A stretch of 64,000 bases of DNA from the NCBI RefSeq assembly GCF_000430505.1, contig NZ_AUMD01000011.1, positions 310,001 to 374,000 on the forward strand. The letters are read 5' to 3'. The translations under genes and the position numbers were made by a program. Positions 8,163 through 17,272 of this stretch are shown one piece after another. This DNA is from Eisenibacter elegans DSM 3317. GTDB taxonomy: Bacteria > Bacteroidota > Bacteroidia > Cytophagales > Microscillaceae. Numbering within the stretch: position 1 is the stretch's first letter; the number at the start of each line of letters is the position of its first letter. Under the pieces are notes generated by a model. It was not told where the DNA came from. It did no database searches and was given only the letters and a program-made list of their open reading frames with translations.

Positions 8163-9777
8163 CTCCTAAAAACCCGCTCCAAAGCAAGGGCCATTGGGGT
8201 TTTTGGGCACTCAGGCCAGTTTGTAGTCTTATGGGTTCCCACCAGCCTTCGGGGCGCACGCGGGCATAAAACTGTTGTAAAACCGCCGCATCTGTAGGGG
8301 GAGTAAGATAAGTAACCAACAACCAGACCACCGTAGTGAAAGCCACTGTAAAGAAAAAGCCGTAAGGCTCGGGCAGCGGCCATACATAGCTGCTAAGCCA
8401 TATCCCCACAAAGGGGGCAAGCGTAGCGGCTATTTCACTCCAAGCATTGACACGCCACCAATACCAGCGCAGGATAAGCACCCCGCCAAGCCCGGCTCCG
8501 GCCTGAATCATCAGCTTGAAGGCCTGCTCCATTGTGCTGAGTTGGGCCGTAACCCACAGCCCGGCAGCCATGACCAAGAAAGTAGCTAAACGCGAGGCCA
8601 ATACCAAGCCCCGTGCAGAGGCTTGGGGAGCGATAAAGCGCGCATAAACATCATTGATGAGGTAGCCCGTCCCCCAATTGAGCTGGGTAGAAATAGTACT
8701 CATATATGCCGCCAAAAAGGCCGCCAACAGCAACCCCCGCAGCCCACTAGGGAGGAAGTCCTTCATCGCCATTACATAGCCCAGCTTTTTGTCTTCGGGG
8801 GCTAAATCGGGGTACAAGACCATGGCCGCCAACGCAACCAACACCCAGGGCAAAGGCCGCACGGCATAGTGCGCTATCTGAAACCAAAGGGTAGCCTTGA
8901 GGGCTTCGGTAGGGCTTTTGGCGCTCATCATCCGCTGGGCTACATAGCCGCCCCCACCCGGCTCGGCTCCCGGATACCAACTGGCCCACCACTGAAAGCC
9001 CACATAGGCCAAAAAAGTACTCAAACTGATGCTGAATACCTGTGCGCCCTCTTGGAGGCTGGTGCTGCTCCAGCTGAGCTGGGGCAAAAACTGAAATGTA
9101 GCCGCCGGAAGTTTGGCCTGTAATCCACTGATGCCCCCTACTTCGGGCGATTGTAAGACGACAAAAGCCAAGACAATCGTTCCACCCATCGCAATCCAGA
9201 ACTGGAAAAAATCTGTAAAAGCCACGCCCAACAAACCCGATAGGCTGGAGTAAGCCGCTACGACCAACATCGCCCCCGCCACGTAGTAGAGCGTTTCTTT
9301 GGGCGGAATATCAAAAAAAACGGTCAGAATGGCTCCCAAGGCCACATTGACCCAAGCAATAATCACTGCATTGAGAAAAATACCCAAGTAGAGTGCCCTG
9401 AAACCGCGCAAAAAGCGGGCTTCCTTCCCCGAATAGCGTATCTCGGTCAGCTCTACATCTGTCAGGATGTCGGCCTTGTGCCAGAGTCGGGCAAAAAAGA
9501 ACACCGTTAGCATCCCCCCAATCAATCCATTCCACCAAATCCAGTTGCCGCTGATGCCGTAGTTGGCTACGAGTTCGGTGATGAGCAATGGGGTATCGGC
9601 GGCAAAGGTCGTGGCGACCATCGAGGTGCCGGCAATCCACCAAGGCAAGTTCCGATTGCCCAAGAAAAAACTTTGGATATCACGCCCGGCGCTACGGGCA
9701 AACCAAGCGCCCAAGCCCACCGAGAAGCACACAAAAACCCCCAACACCCACCAGTCCAGTGTAGAAAGAACCATCAT
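8020..9777 (-). CDS. Sodium:solute symporter (SSS family)
   Basis: Inner-membrane transporter of the SSS/SLC5 family that uses the sodium gradient to import a sugar, amino acid or similar solute. The 585 residues contain about 13-14 hydrophobic helices, with typical SSS segments: the early GRDIQSFFLGNRNLPWW, then GTSMVATTFAADTP around 50-63, and later FLAAYMSTISTQLNWGTGYL, which matches the helix 8 sodium-site region of the LeuT fold. The substrate cannot be deduced. ATG at 9777 is used; a second ATG follows directly. A perfect minus-strand -7 box sits only 22 bases upstream. The 3' end overlaps the opposing glycosyltransferase-like gene by 143 bases. Confidence 0.88.
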   Translation of the reverse strand: MMVLSTLDWWVLGVFVCFSVGLGAWFARSAGRDIQSFFLGNRNLPWWIAGTSMVATTFAADTPLLITELVANYGISGNWIWWNGLIGGMLTVFFFARLWHKADILTDVELTEIRYSGKEARFLRGFRALYLGIFLNAVIIAWVNVALGAILTVFFDIPPKETLYYVAGAMLVVAAYSSLSGLLGVAFTDFFQFWIAMGGTIVLAFVVLQSPEVGGISGLQAKLPAATFQFLPQLSWSSTSLQEGAQVFSISLSTFLAYVGFQWWASWYPGAEPGGGGYVAQRMMSAKSPTEALKATLWFQIAHYAVRPLPWVLVALAAMVLYPDLAPEDKKLGYVMAMKDFLPSGLRGLLLAAFLAAYMSTISTQLNWGTGYLINDVYARFIAPQASARGLVLASRLATFLVMAAGLWVTAQLSTMEQAFKLMIQAGAGLGGVLILRWYWWRVNAWSEIAATLAPFVGIWLSSYVWPLPEPYGFFFTVAFTTVVWLLVTYLTPPTDAAVLQQFYARVRPEGWWEPIRLQTGLSAQKPQWPLLWSGFLGAMLLAYSLLFALGKWIFAAYTEALCYTLLALVGLWLVRRCLQKLALS

Positions 9778-9798
9778 ATTATTTTGTCAGATAGGCCG

Positions 9799-9806
9799 CA
9801 AACATA
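9799..9806 (-). promoter_or_regulatory. Promoter -7 box for the symporter gene
   Basis: Reads TATGTTTG on the minus strand (TAnnTTTG). The expected transcript would have a leader of only about 15 bases before the ATG at 9777. Confidence 0.45.
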
Positions 9807-9917
9807 CAAAAAGTTAGCAATAATACCGTTAGGGCAGGAGATGGGGGCGGGTTTCTGCACCAAAATACCGATTTGTGGCGGCCTTGTCATATCCACAAGT
9901 GCAAATAACGTATTGAT

Positions 9918-11033
9918 TTACAGTATCTCCTGCCCCGTTAGTGCTCCTTTTTGGAGGGTAAAAAGGCGTTTTTCGGCGGCTACAGTTTGAAGTAGGGTTC
10001 GGGTACGCTCGGGGCGGGCATCGGTAATGAAAATCTGCCCAAAATGCCCGCCGGCTACCAGCGCGATGAGCTGCTGCATTCGGTGATCATCGAGTTTATC
10101 AAAAATATCATCTAAGAGCAGGAGGGGTTTTTGGCCTTTGGCAGCGGCCATACAGTCAAACTGAGCGAGCTTGAGAGCAATCAAAAAAGATTTTTGCTGC
10201 CCCTGTGAGCCAAACTTTTTGAGGGCATAGCCATCCATCAGTAGCTGGTACTCATCTTTGTGTATTCCCTGAGTGGTGCGTTGCAACACACGGTCTTTGA
10301 GCAAGGCCTTATGGTATTGTGCTTCATAGTCTTGGGCAGCAAAATCAGAGCGATAATCTATCTTGACATCTTCTTTTCCAAGGCTCAGCGTTTGGTAATG
10401 TGTGGCAAATATAGGGACGAACTCCGCGACAAAAGCCGCTCTTTGGGCGTAGAGTATGGCACCTTCTTGCAAGATCGTCTGGTCATAGACCTCTATGAGG
10501 GTGAGGTCAGCGCGGGGTTGTTCGGCTATCTGCTTGAGTAGCGCATTGCGTTGGCGTAACGCATAATTGTAACGCATTAGTCGCGCTAGGTATTCGGCAT
10601 CGATTTGGCAGAGCATATTGTCAAAAAAACTACGCCGCTGTTCGCTCCCTTCTTGGATGAGAGCCATATCCTGTGGGGCAATCATCACCACAGGAAATCT
10701 ACCAATATGCTCACTGATACGCTCATAAGGCTTTTGATTGGCCAAAAACGTTTTTTTCTGCCCTTGTTGGACACTACAGGCGACCTCTGTAGGACGGGCT
10801 TGGGGTTGCTCAAAAATGCCTTTGACGACAAAAAACTCCTCTTCGTGGCGGATATTCTGCCCATCTATGGCATTAAAGGCGCTCTTGGTCAAGGTCAAAT
10901 AATGAATGGCATCGAGCAAATTGGTCTTACCGCTGCCGTTTTCCCCCACCAGACAGTTAATATCGGCACTAAAAACAAGCGCCAATGATGCGTAATTTTT
11001 GAAGTTGAATACTGATATTTGTTTTAAATTCAT
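9918..11033 (-). CDS. recF: DNA replication and repair protein RecF
   Basis: SMC-like ATPase that binds gapped DNA and, with RecO and RecR, loads RecA at stalled forks. The P-loop GENGSGKT lies at residues 30-37. The ABC-type signature region with GQQKSFLIALKLAQ and the Walker B LLLLDDIFDKLD follow near the C terminus. The length of 371 residues is normal. Two starts are possible, GTG at 11039 and ATG at 11033. The ATG is preferred because a GGAGGG sequence lies at Shine-Dalgarno distance (about 5-6 bases) upstream of it; this is unusual here, as most genes in the window lack such a site. The gene stands alone, with dnaN about 4.6 kb away on the other strand. Confidence 0.95.
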   Translation of the reverse strand: MNLKQISVFNFKNYASLALVFSADINCLVGENGSGKTNLLDAIHYLTLTKSAFNAIDGQNIRHEEEFFVVKGIFEQPQARPTEVACSVQQGQKKTFLANQKPYERISEHIGRFPVVMIAPQDMALIQEGSEQRRSFFDNMLCQIDAEYLARLMRYNYALRQRNALLKQIAEQPRADLTLIEVYDQTILQEGAILYAQRAAFVAEFVPIFATHYQTLSLGKEDVKIDYRSDFAAQDYEAQYHKALLKDRVLQRTTQGIHKDEYQLLMDGYALKKFGSQGQQKSFLIALKLAQFDCMAAAKGQKPLLLLDDIFDKLDDHRMQQLIALVAGGHFGQIFITDARPERTRTLLQTVAAEKRLFTLQKGALTGQEIL

Positions 11034-11155
11034 AAACACCCTCCACTTTGAGGGAATTAGCCCCCAAGATTTTTTGTTTTATCAACGAAACCTTATATTT
11101 TAGAACCAAGCCAACATCGTCCAAAACGGCTTCTTAACTTTTGGCCGTACAAAAA

Positions 11156-11259
11156 TATACCAAGATTTATTTGATTTGAGGACTTGCTCGATTTGATTTT
11201 CTTGATTCTCAAGACCTCTCAGCGCAAACATTTCCCAAACCAATGTTGATTAGGTATAA
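11156..11259 (-). repeat. Interspersed intergenic repeat, full copy
   Basis: About 104 bases bounded by TATACC and GGTATAA. It is one of the best-preserved members of a family seen about a dozen times in the window. Orientation is defined with the TTATACCCAATC end first. It fills a third of the 316-base gap between recF and the Fur-family gene; I see nothing else clear in that gap. Confidence 0.8.
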
Positions 11260-11349
11260 TCAAACCAACAAGAGCACGATTGTTTGGCAGCAACAAGAGG
11301 TCAAGTGGCTAGCTTTTTTGCTGCGTGGCGCTCTCAAATACCCTCTTCT

Positions 11350-11847
11350 ATGGAACACACCCCCCCTACTACCGAACGTAACATTCTCGAAGAAGTAAAA
11401 AAAATTTTTACGGCTTATCTCGAAAATAAAGCGCTGCGCAAAACCCCCGAGCGTTTTGCTATTTTGGAAGAAATATACCAACGCGGAGGGCACTTCGACG
11501 TAGAGTCTTTGTATATCAATATGAAAAACAAAAACTACCGCGTCAGCCGTGCTACGGTCTACAATACCCTTGATATTCTTGTAGATTGTGATTTGGTAAC
11601 CAAGCATCAGTTTGGCCAAAATATCGCGCAATACGAAAAATCGTATGGATACAAACAACACGACCACCTAATCTGTACCGACTGCCACCGTGTGGTGGAG
11701 TTTTGCGACCCTCGCGTCCAGAATATCCAGAGTATGGTGGGGGAGTTGTTGGAGTTTCAAATTATGCACCATTCCCTGATTTTTTATGGTAAGTGTAACC
11801 GCCAAAGCTGCGAACACCGCCCTAATGTTCCTTCCGAAAAGGTGTAA
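11350..11847 (+). CDS. Fur-family transcriptional regulator
   Basis: Cytoplasmic metal- or peroxide-sensing repressor of the Fur/PerR/Zur family, 165 residues. The N-terminal winged-helix domain covers about 1-85, with the recognition segment [18 protein letters not shown]. The dimerisation domain contains the metal-site motif [11 protein letters not shown] and two structural-zinc cysteine pairs, CTDC and CNRQSC. Which metal it senses cannot be told. The frame is open upstream to a TTG at 11284, but ATG at 11350 starts the conserved domain with a short extension. No clear -7 box was found. The repeat at 11156-11259 ends 90 bases before the start. Confidence 0.9.
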   Translation: MEHTPPTTERNILEEVKKIFTAYLENKALRKTPERFAILEEIYQRGGHFDVESLYINMKNKNYRVSRATVYNTLDILVDCDLVTKHQFGQNIAQYEKSYGYKQHDHLICTDCHRVVEFCDPRVQNIQSMVGELLEFQIMHHSLIFYGKCNRQSCEHRPNVPSEKV

Positions 11848-11904
11848 TACAGGGCTATACCCATAAGGTCTAAACACGCCATCACTCAAAGACGCGACTC
11901 AAAG

Positions 11905-13077
11905 ATGAAAAAAATCTCGGCTATTGTGTTGATAATAACGCTCTTGGTAAGTTGTAGCCAACCAAGCGCTCAGGAGACGATATATGTCAATAGCAGCTAT
12001 TTTGAGCCTCAGAAGGCAATGGGGACAATCGCCAACCCCAAACTTGATGAAATATCGGGCATCATCGCCAGCCGAACGATGCCGGGCTACTATTGGGTAC
12101 ACAACGACAGCGGCGGTGAAGCAGCGTTGTATCTTATCAATGAGCAGGCTCAACACCTAGCTACCCTTACACTAGAAGGGTTGAAAAACCGCGATTGGGA
12201 AGAACTAGGGTATTACCAAGATTCCGTTAGCCGCAAATCCTATCTCTACATAGGCGAAATAGGGGACAATGCGGCCAAACACAAGCAGATTACGCTTTAT
12301 CGTATCGAAGAACCAACACTCAGTGTGCCCCTTATTAGCCCAAAAGAGCTGGAAAACGCCCGCAAGCCGGCTAAAGCTAGTAAAAAAAACAACACCGAAT
12401 TTCCTGAGCCCCAGGCATTGACCGAAGAACTTCAGAAGGACTTGGCCAAAATCGAAGCAGCCCGCAAACGATTTGATGAAGCAATGCAAAAGTTTGAAAA
12501 AGGGGATACAGGAGCTTTCAAAGCCGAAAATCTTCGGCCTGAAGAAGAAGAGGAGCAAGGCCCTAAAAACACCAATCAGCTAATCCAGCAGCACATCAAG
12601 GCGGCCAACATTGAAAGGTATCATCTGACATACCCCGATGGCGCACGTGATGCAGAGGCTTTTGTCCTAGACCCAATCGACAAGAAACTCTACCTCTTTA
12701 CCAAGAGAGAAAAAAGTATCCGCCTGTATAGTTGCCCGCTTCCTTTCAAAAATCAACAACAACATACCTTGGTTTTTGAACAAGAGTTGCCTTTTCATAA
12801 AATTGTCGGGGCCGACATCAGTGTAAACGGGTACATACTCCTACTAAAAGACTATGACAACATCTATTGTTATAAAGACCGCAACAACCGCAGCCTCCCA
12901 CAATGGCTCAAAAATGAGCCTCCCTTTCGCATCCCTTATATGCCTGAGCCGCAGGGCGAAAGTATCGCATGGAGTGCTGATCAAGATGCTTTTGTTACCC
13001 TTAGCGAACAAAAAGATGGTGTAACCCCTGTGCTCTACCTATTTCTCAGACGTAATGCAGTAACTTTGACTCCCTAA
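11905..13077 (+). CDS. Beta-propeller-like lipoprotein with a charged insertion
   Basis: A 390-residue predicted lipoprotein (signal MKKISAIVLIITLLVSC, Cys17). The mature part carries a sequence pattern known from uncharacterised bacterial propeller proteins: LDEISGIIASR, then YYWVHNDSGGEAALYLI, then NRDWEELG and YLYIGEIGDNA. The later segment DAEAFVLDPIDKKLYLFTKRE is also propeller-like. Function is unknown; relatives are sometimes called phytase- or esterase-like without proof. The propeller is interrupted at about residues 150-230 by a highly charged, probably coiled-coil or disordered stretch rich in Lys and Glu. A small gene begins 4 bases after the stop, so the two probably form an operon. 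Confidence 0.75.
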   Translation: MKKISAIVLIITLLVSCSQPSAQETIYVNSSYFEPQKAMGTIANPKLDEISGIIASRTMPGYYWVHNDSGGEAALYLINEQAQHLATLTLEGLKNRDWEELGYYQDSVSRKSYLYIGEIGDNAAKHKQITLYRIEEPTLSVPLISPKELENARKPAKASKKNNTEFPEPQALTEELQKDLAKIEAARKRFDEAMQKFEKGDTGAFKAENLRPEEEEEQGPKNTNQLIQQHIKAANIERYHLTYPDGARDAEAFVLDPIDKKLYLFTKREKSIRLYSCPLPFKNQQQHTLVFEQELPFHKIVGADISVNGYILLLKDYDNIYCYKDRNNRSLPQWLKNEPPFRIPYMPEPQGESIAWSADQDAFVTLSEQKDGVTPVLYLFLRRNAVTLTP

Positions 13078-13081
13078 ATGT

Positions 13082-13318
13082 ATGGCAACTCCAAAGAAAA
13101 ATAACTCCAAAAGTAAGGAAGAACCCAAACTCCCTGAGGCGGAACAGCCGGAAGATACCCGGCCTTTCGACCCCAACGATGATGTGCTCGATATTCAAAT
13201 CAATAGCTTTGGGGAAATTTTGTCGAATTATAGCATCGACCAACTTAACGAATTTCTGAACAAAGCTGTAGACGACAAAAAGCTCCGCAACCGAAAGAGA
13301 AAGCCCCCGCAAAAATAA
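13082..13318 (+). CDS. Small charged protein of unknown function
   Basis: A 78-residue protein with a lysine-rich N terminus, an acidic and proline-containing middle and a basic C terminus (RNRKRKPPQK). The central FDPNDDVLDIQINSFGEI and IDQLNEFLNKAVDDKKL could form a short folded helical unit. It has no signal peptide or membrane segment, so it is likely cytoplasmic. It starts 4 bases after the lipoprotein stop, which supports its being real and co-transcribed. I do not recognise a family. Confidence 0.6.
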   Translation: MATPKKNNSKSKEEPKLPEAEQPEDTRPFDPNDDVLDIQINSFGEILSNYSIDQLNEFLNKAVDDKKLRNRKRKPPQK

Positions 13319-13333
13319 AACGCATCAAAATCG

Positions 13334-13374
13334 GCCACGAATACACGAATAAAATACACTCGTACATTCGTGGC
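13334..13374. terminator. Inverted repeat between convergent genes, possible terminator
   Basis: GCCACGAAT and ATTCGTGGC form a 9-bp stem with a 23-base loop, centred between two convergent genes. No T-run follows on either strand, so termination is only suggested by position. Confidence 0.35.
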
Positions 13375-13405
13375 AAAGTACCCGCTGTAAAGAAAACTAC
13401 CAACA

Positions 13406-15865
13406 CTAAAACCCAATCCCTACACGTAGGCCTTGCTGCAAAAAGCGGGTTTGCTCGTAGCTGCGCACATAATCTACACGAATTACTTTGAAGATATTGG
13501 CTAAGCCAATGATGCCTTCGAAGTAGTGTGGAAGGTCGGGGGTATAGAGGTAATTGATGCCGACGACCTCACGCAGGCGCAGCTTGCGGATGAGCGGAAT
13601 AGCCTTTAGGAAGAAGCCGTTGAGCTGGTGCTCCCAGTGGCCTTTGAGATAATAGCGGTCGGTACTGAAGGCATAATAGTCCAGTAATTGATAATCGCCC
13701 AAGCCAAAGTTGAGCCTGCGGAAAATCGTTTGGTTGCCCAAAAAGTGTCGATAATCTGGAAAAAAGAGACGCTCCTGTCGCCAAAACCATCCGGCTTCGG
13801 CCTCCCATTGCCCCATACCCAAACGCCCAAGTCGGTAGCTTTGGTTGGCACCAACGATTACCAAGTCATAATCAACATCACTATCTGCCCAAGGCAGGCC
13901 CTTGCGGTATTGCAGACGGAGGGTAGGGTATTTAGAATCCCCCAAGTACTTACGGTCAGGATAGTTGAGATAGCTTTGTCGGAAACGAAACCGCAGCCCT
14001 GCTGACCATACCAAAGCGCTATGAGGGGTAAATACTTCATTTTCAAGCAATTCTCCTTGTGGCCTCAGAGGTGTATTGGGGCTGTAGGGCTGGTTGCGAA
14101 AATAAGTCAGCCGAAAAGGGTTTTCTAGATTTTCCAATGGATTACGTCGCGCATATTCTACCGAAGTGTTGAACAAAATCCCGTTGTGCAGTTCCTGCCG
14201 ATAGCTTGCTTTGAGATATTGTTTTTGGTAAATCTTGAGGTAGTTTTCTTGCAATGCCAGCGTATAGAGGGTATTGACCCAAGGGGCGATGGAGTTGTCA
14301 CGGCTGAGTTGCTCGATATACTGCCCCCCTTCGAGGGACAGACGACCAAAAGATTTGGGTGCAAAGTCCCAAGAGCCTGCCAAAGACGCGTTCCATAGCG
14401 GGCTATCAAAACTATAGCGCAGCCTAGGGTTGAGGCGCAAGACTTGTTTATTTTCCCACGTCTTTCGGAACTGGACATCTGCTTCGGCCAACCAACCTTC
14501 CACCGTATTGAACTGTACCCAAGAGCTTAGCCCCGGAACTATCCAAGAAATATCTTTGTGGCTATTTTGGTAATTGTAGCCTGTGCTGAGAGCCTTATCG
14601 AAGGTCAGTTTGTTGTTGGCACGGTCTACAGAGTCGAGATAAGGCTTACTTTTTTTGACCAACTCCACACTGTCTTTTTGCAAATAGTCCCGCTGCTCCT
14701 CGCTTGTCAAGGGGATAGGCCGAACGCTTTCCCAATACAGCGAGTCTCGTTTGTTGGCCTGTGCATCTACCCGTAACACCTCGTTGTTGAAAAATCGGCG
14801 CTCCCAGATAGGCTCCAACACATAGTCGGAATAGAGACAGACAAAATAGCCGTCGCCCACAATCCCCAACACACTGAAGGTGAAGTCAAGTTTTTGGGAG
14901 GCCAACACCCAAACCCGCCCATTGTCGAGGGGCATATAGGTTTGTTGAATCCGTACGGAATCGATAAAATCGATGATGCCTTTTTTGAGATGTATATCCG
15001 TACTGTGGATACGCCAGCTGTCTTCGATGATATAGATGTGGCCGTGAAAGGCTGGGGCTTGGTCGCGCTTGGGCGTAATACGGATTTTATTGAGTAGCAA
15101 GCCCCCCTCTTGGATGACTCCTTCGAGCTGATAGTCATAATAGCTCATCGCATCAGGGGCAATAGGCGATACCAGCCCTTGGCGGCTGAAATCATCGTTG
15201 GCGATGACGGCCTCATAGAGGTTAAAATTCATCTGTGAGGCTTGATTGAAGCTAAACCCCCGGCTATCTCCACTGACCTTCGACGAAAGCATCACTTCTT
15301 TGATACGGTCAGGTTGTTGGAAACTCAACTCCGAAACCGATTCTGAGAGGTATACAACTCCCGTATCCAGCTCCAGCTCTACACCCAGTATTTTTTTGGG
15401 TGCTTTGGTAAGCCTATTCAAACCCTTGAGGTAGGCCATACTGCGGTAGCTTGATACTTCACGTAGGTAGCGTTTGCGCTGCCGCTGCGCTTCTCGAATA
15501 ATGGCATAGGCAGGGTCAGGGTCTTTGGCATTGACCGTAACTTCCTTGAGGGTCAAACTCTCATCAGCTAGGCTGACATTCAGGGTCTGATTACCAGCTT
15601 GAAGCATAACCGTACGGGTTTCGGCGCGGTAGCCAATGTATTGAAAGACCACTGTGTGGGTGCCTGCCGGAAGGCTTAGGCTGTAAAATCCCTGCTCATT
15701 GGTCGTTACGCCACGGCTGCTGCCCTGCACATACACATTGGCATAGGGAAGCCCCATACCTTGGGTATCTGTGAGGCGGCCTTGGAGGCTTAGGTTCTGG
15801 CTGTGGCCTTTTGTCGATAACAATAAGCCCAACACTAAAAAACAGTAAATACGGAGTAGATGCAT
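13406..15865 (-). CDS. DUF5686 family outer-membrane protein with carboxypeptidase-regulatory-like domain
   Basis: An 819-residue exported protein of a family widespread in Bacteroidota. A signal peptide (residues 1 to about 23) is followed by a CarboxypepD_reg-like domain around 25-112, with LQGRLTDTQGMGLPYANVYV, and then the long DUF5686 region, which begins with DPAYAIIREAQRQRKRYLRE. Alternating aromatic beta-strand patterns in the second half suggest a beta-barrel in the outer membrane. Its role is not established; relatives are often listed near TonB-dependent receptors. A perfect minus-strand -7 box lies about 35 bases upstream of the start codon. It is convergent with the small charged gene. 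Confidence 0.85.
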   Translation of the reverse strand: MHLLRIYCFLVLGLLLSTKGHSQNLSLQGRLTDTQGMGLPYANVYVQGSSRGVTTNEQGFYSLSLPAGTHTVVFQYIGYRAETRTVMLQAGNQTLNVSLADESLTLKEVTVNAKDPDPAYAIIREAQRQRKRYLREVSSYRSMAYLKGLNRLTKAPKKILGVELELDTGVVYLSESVSELSFQQPDRIKEVMLSSKVSGDSRGFSFNQASQMNFNLYEAVIANDDFSRQGLVSPIAPDAMSYYDYQLEGVIQEGGLLLNKIRITPKRDQAPAFHGHIYIIEDSWRIHSTDIHLKKGIIDFIDSVRIQQTYMPLDNGRVWVLASQKLDFTFSVLGIVGDGYFVCLYSDYVLEPIWERRFFNNEVLRVDAQANKRDSLYWESVRPIPLTSEEQRDYLQKDSVELVKKSKPYLDSVDRANNKLTFDKALSTGYNYQNSHKDISWIVPGLSSWVQFNTVEGWLAEADVQFRKTWENKQVLRLNPRLRYSFDSPLWNASLAGSWDFAPKSFGRLSLEGGQYIEQLSRDNSIAPWVNTLYTLALQENYLKIYQKQYLKASYRQELHNGILFNTSVEYARRNPLENLENPFRLTYFRNQPYSPNTPLRPQGELLENEVFTPHSALVWSAGLRFRFRQSYLNYPDRKYLGDSKYPTLRLQYRKGLPWADSDVDYDLVIVGANQSYRLGRLGMGQWEAEAGWFWRQERLFFPDYRHFLGNQTIFRRLNFGLGDYQLLDYYAFSTDRYYLKGHWEHQLNGFFLKAIPLIRKLRLREVVGINYLYTPDLPHYFEGIIGLANIFKVIRVDYVRSYEQTRFLQQGLRVGIGF

Positions 15866-15898
15866 TGTTTAGTAGACTGATTTGTGGATAAGAACATA

Positions 15899-15906
15899 CA
15901 AAGCTA
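15899..15906 (-). promoter_or_regulatory. Promoter -7 box for the DUF5686 gene
   Basis: Reads TAGCTTTG on the minus strand, matching TAnnTTTG, about 34 bases before the ATG at 15865. The interspersed repeat at 15923-16024 begins just upstream, so its end may contribute the -33 region. Confidence 0.5.
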
Positions 15907-15922
15907 ACATCAAGAATGATTT

Positions 15923-16024
15923 TTATACCAAGGTCTGCTTGATTGGAGGATTCACAAGATTGATTTTCTTGTTGTTCAAAGGTTTTTAGCCGATAAACTT
16001 CCCAAACCAATTTTGATTGGGTAT
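15923..16024 (-). repeat. Interspersed intergenic repeat, full copy
   Basis: Bounded by TTATACC and GGTATA, about 102 bases, same family as 11156-11259. It lies between the quinone oxidoreductase stop and the DUF5686 promoter. Confidence 0.75.
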
Positions 16025-16039
16025 AGCTCCTTCCCTTTA

Positions 16040-17023
16040 TCAATGCGCAACTTTCAGGATTATTTTACCCACATTGAGGTTCTGCTCCATCCGCTGGTGA
16101 GCCTCTTGGACTTGCTGCCAAGGGTAGACACTGTCTATCACGGGGCGCAATTGGCCTTGGGCAAAAGCTTTGGCGCAGAACCGCCAAAAATCTGTGGTGA
16201 GCTGGCTTTGGTAGCTCAGGCTTCGAGAGCGTAAAGTGCTGCCCAAAATACTCAGGCGTTTGCTCAATATGGGTGCTAGATTGGTTTCGCCGAGGCGATG
16301 GCCACCCAAGAGTGCCAACATCACCAAACGGCCATCGGTATTGAGCACCTGTAAATTATGCTCAAAATAAGCGGCAGCCATAAAATCAAGCACCACATCG
16401 ACTCCAGAGGGGCGGAGATGTTGGCGTATTTCGTACACAAAATCTTGGTGGTGATAATCGATGCAGAGGTCTGCCCCCAGCTGCCGACACGTTTCGTGCT
16501 TGGCGGCGGAAGCCGTAACGGCTACCTTTGCACCTATGAGCTTGGCTAGTTGGATGGCGGCAGTACCTACCCCGCTGGCTCCGGCGTGGATGAGTATGGT
16601 TTCTTCGGCTTGGAGTTTGGCCAACCACATCAAGGCTTGATAGGCGGTCAGAAATACCTCTGGAATGGCTGCTGCTTCTTCAAAACTCCAGTTTTGGGGA
16701 ATGGGTAGCGCCATCGATGCTTTAATAGTGGCATATTGTGCATAAGCTCCGCCGGGTAGCAACCCAAACACACGGTCGCCGGGGCTGAATTGACTTACTT
16801 GGCTGCCTATAGCGGCGACTTCTCCGGCAACCTCTAAGCCCAGTATGGGGCTGGCTCCGGCAGGAGGAGGGTATTTGCCTTCGCGCTGTAGGATATCGGC
16901 GCGGTTGAGGGCTGTAGCCGCTACCCGCACCAACACTTCGTCGGGAGCGGGTTTGGGGCGTTCATACTCCCCAAGGTAGAGTTGGGTTGCATCGCCGGGT
17001 TGTCTGATCAAAATAGCTTGCAT
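16040..17023 (-). CDS. NADPH:quinone oxidoreductase-like protein (MDR family)
   Basis: A 327-residue cytoplasmic medium-chain reductase of the zinc-free quinone oxidoreductase group (PIG3/QOR-like), which reduces quinones or other electrophiles with NADPH. An N-terminal GroES-like domain includes VAATALNRADILQREGKYPPP and LGLEVAGEVAAIG. The Rossmann domain has the nucleotide loop AGASGVGTAAIQLAKLIGAKV near 143-163. The usual zinc-binding cysteines of alcohol dehydrogenases are absent. Length is normal and ATG at 17023 fits the domain start. The true substrate cannot be deduced. Confidence 0.85.
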   Translation of the reverse strand: MQAILIRQPGDATQLYLGEYERPKPAPDEVLVRVAATALNRADILQREGKYPPPAGASPILGLEVAGEVAAIGSQVSQFSPGDRVFGLLPGGAYAQYATIKASMALPIPQNWSFEEAAAIPEVFLTAYQALMWLAKLQAEETILIHAGASGVGTAAIQLAKLIGAKVAVTASAAKHETCRQLGADLCIDYHHQDFVYEIRQHLRPSGVDVVLDFMAAAYFEHNLQVLNTDGRLVMLALLGGHRLGETNLAPILSKRLSILGSTLRSRSLSYQSQLTTDFWRFCAKAFAQGQLRPVIDSVYPWQQVQEAHQRMEQNLNVGKIILKVAH

Positions 17024-17106
17024 AGGCTCTTTGCGGTTTTGTATGGTCTAAAAATACCACTTATCAGCCGCAATGCCAAGTGTGCTAGAGGGAGGATGGC
17101 GTATGA

Positions 17107-17167
17107 CTATCCCAAGATTCACAAGGTTTGAGGACTTACAGGGCTTTCAGCGCAAACATTTCCCAAA
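17107..17167 (-). repeat. Interspersed intergenic repeat, partial copy
   Basis: Matches the CCAAGATTCACAAG through GCGCAAACATTTCCCA part of the family and lacks the CCAATTTTGATTGGGTATAA end, so it is truncated or decayed. Confidence 0.65.
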
Positions 17168-17215
17168 AATATCCACTAGCAGCACAGGTGGTAGGTTTGC
17201 AAACACAGAACACAT

Positions 17216-17244
17216 AAAAAGCCATCCAAAAAATCGGATGGCTT
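17216..17244 (-). terminator. Intrinsic terminator of the oligopeptidase B gene
   Basis: On the minus strand AAGCCATCC pairs with GGATGGCTT around a short loop and is followed by a T-run. It lies about 30 bases after the oligopeptidase stop codon. Confidence 0.8.
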
Positions 17245-17272
17245 ATAATATAGTGCAATGCCGAAGAGCTTA

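Noticed and set aside
4208-11033. Replication origin near dnaN and recF
   Set aside because: dnaA is absent, the two genes are about 4.6 kb apart on opposite strands, and I see no cluster of DnaA boxes.
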